This document shows positions 4,593 through 5,339 of a DNA stretch of 5,339 nt, piece after piece. The DNA comes from Nitrosomonadales bacterium. GTDB lineage: Bacteria > Pseudomonadota > Gammaproteobacteria > Burkholderiales > Sulfuricellaceae. The DNA is taken from NCBI GenBank assembly GCA_003104895.1, contig PQAG01000046.1:2947-8285 (forward strand), in the 5' to 3' direction. A program made the translations under genes and the position numbers. Every line of letters begins with the position of its first letter. The stretch's first letter is position 1. A model generated the notes under the pieces. It did no database searches and was not told the origin of the DNA. It saw nothing but the letters and a program-made list of their open reading frames with translations.

Positions 4593-5339
4593 TCAACGCA
4601 CCGCGAGGCGCCACAGCGAAGTCACCTCGGCCGCGCGCGCGGCGTGGAGCGGGTCGCTGGCATCCGAGGCGCGCGGGTGGACCGGCTTCACGTCCATCCG
4701 CCCCAGCACCTTCAGCCCCGCCTGGTCGAAGGCGGCGAGCAATTCCTCCCTTGATCGCAGCCCCAGGTGCTCGGCCAGGTCGGACAGGATCAGCCAGCCC
4801 TCGCCGCCCGGCTCCAGATGCGCCGCCAGCCCGGCCAGGAAGCCCTTGAGCATGCGGCTTTCCGGGTCGTAGATCGCATGTTCGATCGGCGAATTCGCGC
4901 GCGCCGGCAGCCACGGCGGATTGCAGACGGCGAGCGGCGCGCGCCCTGGCGGAAAAAGATCTGCTTCGACCAGTTCCACCTGCCCGGCCAGCCCGAGCTG
5001 CCCGATGTTCTCGCGCGCGCACGCCAATGCGCGCGGGTCCTGGTCGGTGGCCACGACGCGCTTTACCCCCCTCCTGGCAAGCACTGCGGCCAGCACGCCC
5101 GTTCCCGCGCCAATGTCGAAGGCCAGCTCCAGCGAAGGCAGCGGCGCCTTGGCCACCAGACCCACGTACTCGCCTCGTACCGGAGAGAACACCCCGTAGT
5201 GAGGATGGATGCGCCCGCCGAGCGCCGGGATTTCGACACCTTTCCTGCGCCACTCGTGGGCCCCGATCAGGCCCAGCAACTCGCGCAGCGAGACCAGCGA
5301 GGACGCCCCGCCCGGACCGTAAGCCTCGGTGCAGGCCAG
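4593..5339 (-). CDS. Class I SAM-dependent methyltransferase (5' end outside window)
   Basis: The visible part is 248 residues, read from the right edge to TGA at 4593-4595. No stop or ATG interrupts the frame back to 5339, and the TTG at 5279 is unlikely to be the true start because the upstream residues (ACTEAYGPGGASS...) continue coherent protein. The Rossmann motif I is DIGAGTG (visible residues 75-81), motif II is the acidic loop ATDQD (about 97-101), and motif IV is NPPW (140-143). NPPW is the (N/D)PP(Y/F/W) signature of methyltransferases that modify amide or base nitrogens, such as PrmC and RsmC (MTS domain). A substrate-recognition N-terminal region lies before it (GGRIHPHYGVFSPVRGEYVGLV). 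The exact substrate, protein glutamine or RNA/DNA base, cannot be set from sequence alone. It is followed in the same direction by metK, whose product is its methyl donor. Confidence 0.8.
   Translation of the reverse strand: MACTEAYGPGGASSLVSLRELLGLIGAHEWRRKGVEIPALGGRIHPHYGVFSPVRGEYVGLVAKAPLPSLELAFDIGAGTGVLAAVLARRGVKRVVATDQDPRALACARENIGQLGLAGQVELVEADLFPPGRAPLAVCNPPWLPARANSPIEHAIYDPESRMLKGFLAGLAAHLEPGGEGWLILSDLAEHLGLRSREELLAAFDQAGLKVLGRMDVKPVHPRASDASDPLHAARAAEVTSLWRLAVR

Noticed and set aside
4555..4606. Possible rho-independent terminator between the methyltransferase and metK (TGCG-TTGAG-CGCA stem, then a T-run on the - strand).
   Set aside because: The stem is only four base pairs and is separated from the six-T run by several bases; too weak to call.
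4528..5253. The metK reading frame stays open for about 240 further codons upstream, suggesting a long N-terminal extension or fusion.
   Set aside because: The extra residues are Arg/Gly/Ala-rich shadow sequence of the methyltransferase in another frame. MetK homology starts exactly at MNTRRHLFTSES, with a ribosome site in front.

Overview
The window looks like chromosomal DNA of a GC-rich betaproteobacterium with denitrification or NO-detoxification capacity, perhaps a Rhodocyclales or Nitrosomonadales/Sulfuricella-like relative. That placement is an inference from protein style, high GC content and the type of intergenic repeats; no rRNA or other marker is present to confirm it.

Left part (1-2832), all on the + strand, is a nitric-oxide-reductase accessory cluster. 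It holds the 3' end of norE (cytochrome oxidase subunit III-like), norF (COX subunit IV-like small membrane protein) and norQ (MoxR-type AAA+ ATPase). These are followed by a small three-helix membrane protein resembling DUF4870/Tic20-like proteins and a NapH/CcoG-like polytopic 4Fe-4S protein. The last three genes overlap or nearly overlap and are probably translationally coupled. NorQ-type ATPases normally act with a NorD-type VWA protein to mature NorCB; no norD is visible here. The catalytic norC/norB and any norD would have to lie upstream of the window or elsewhere. Two unrelated palindromic repeat elements flank norQ: one of about 70 bp in front of it, and one of about 83 bp that lies inside the reading frame of the next gene.

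Middle (2833-3312): a separate transcription unit with a consensus extended -10 promoter and a dyad over the expected start site drives a small secreted OB-fold-like protein. It converges on the right-hand genes.

Right part (3352-5339), on the - strand: a class I SAM-dependent methyltransferase (5' end outside the window) is followed 65 bases later by metK, S-adenosylmethionine synthetase. This MetK departs from the usual proteobacterial sequence around the QSPDI and GGEITT motifs. The methyltransferase and the enzyme making its co-substrate may be co-transcribed.

No tRNA, rRNA, CRISPR array, transposase or convincing intrinsic terminator was seen. The most noteworthy points are the norD-less norEFQ plus membrane Fe-S arrangement, and the repeat element that now supplies N-terminal codons to the small membrane protein.
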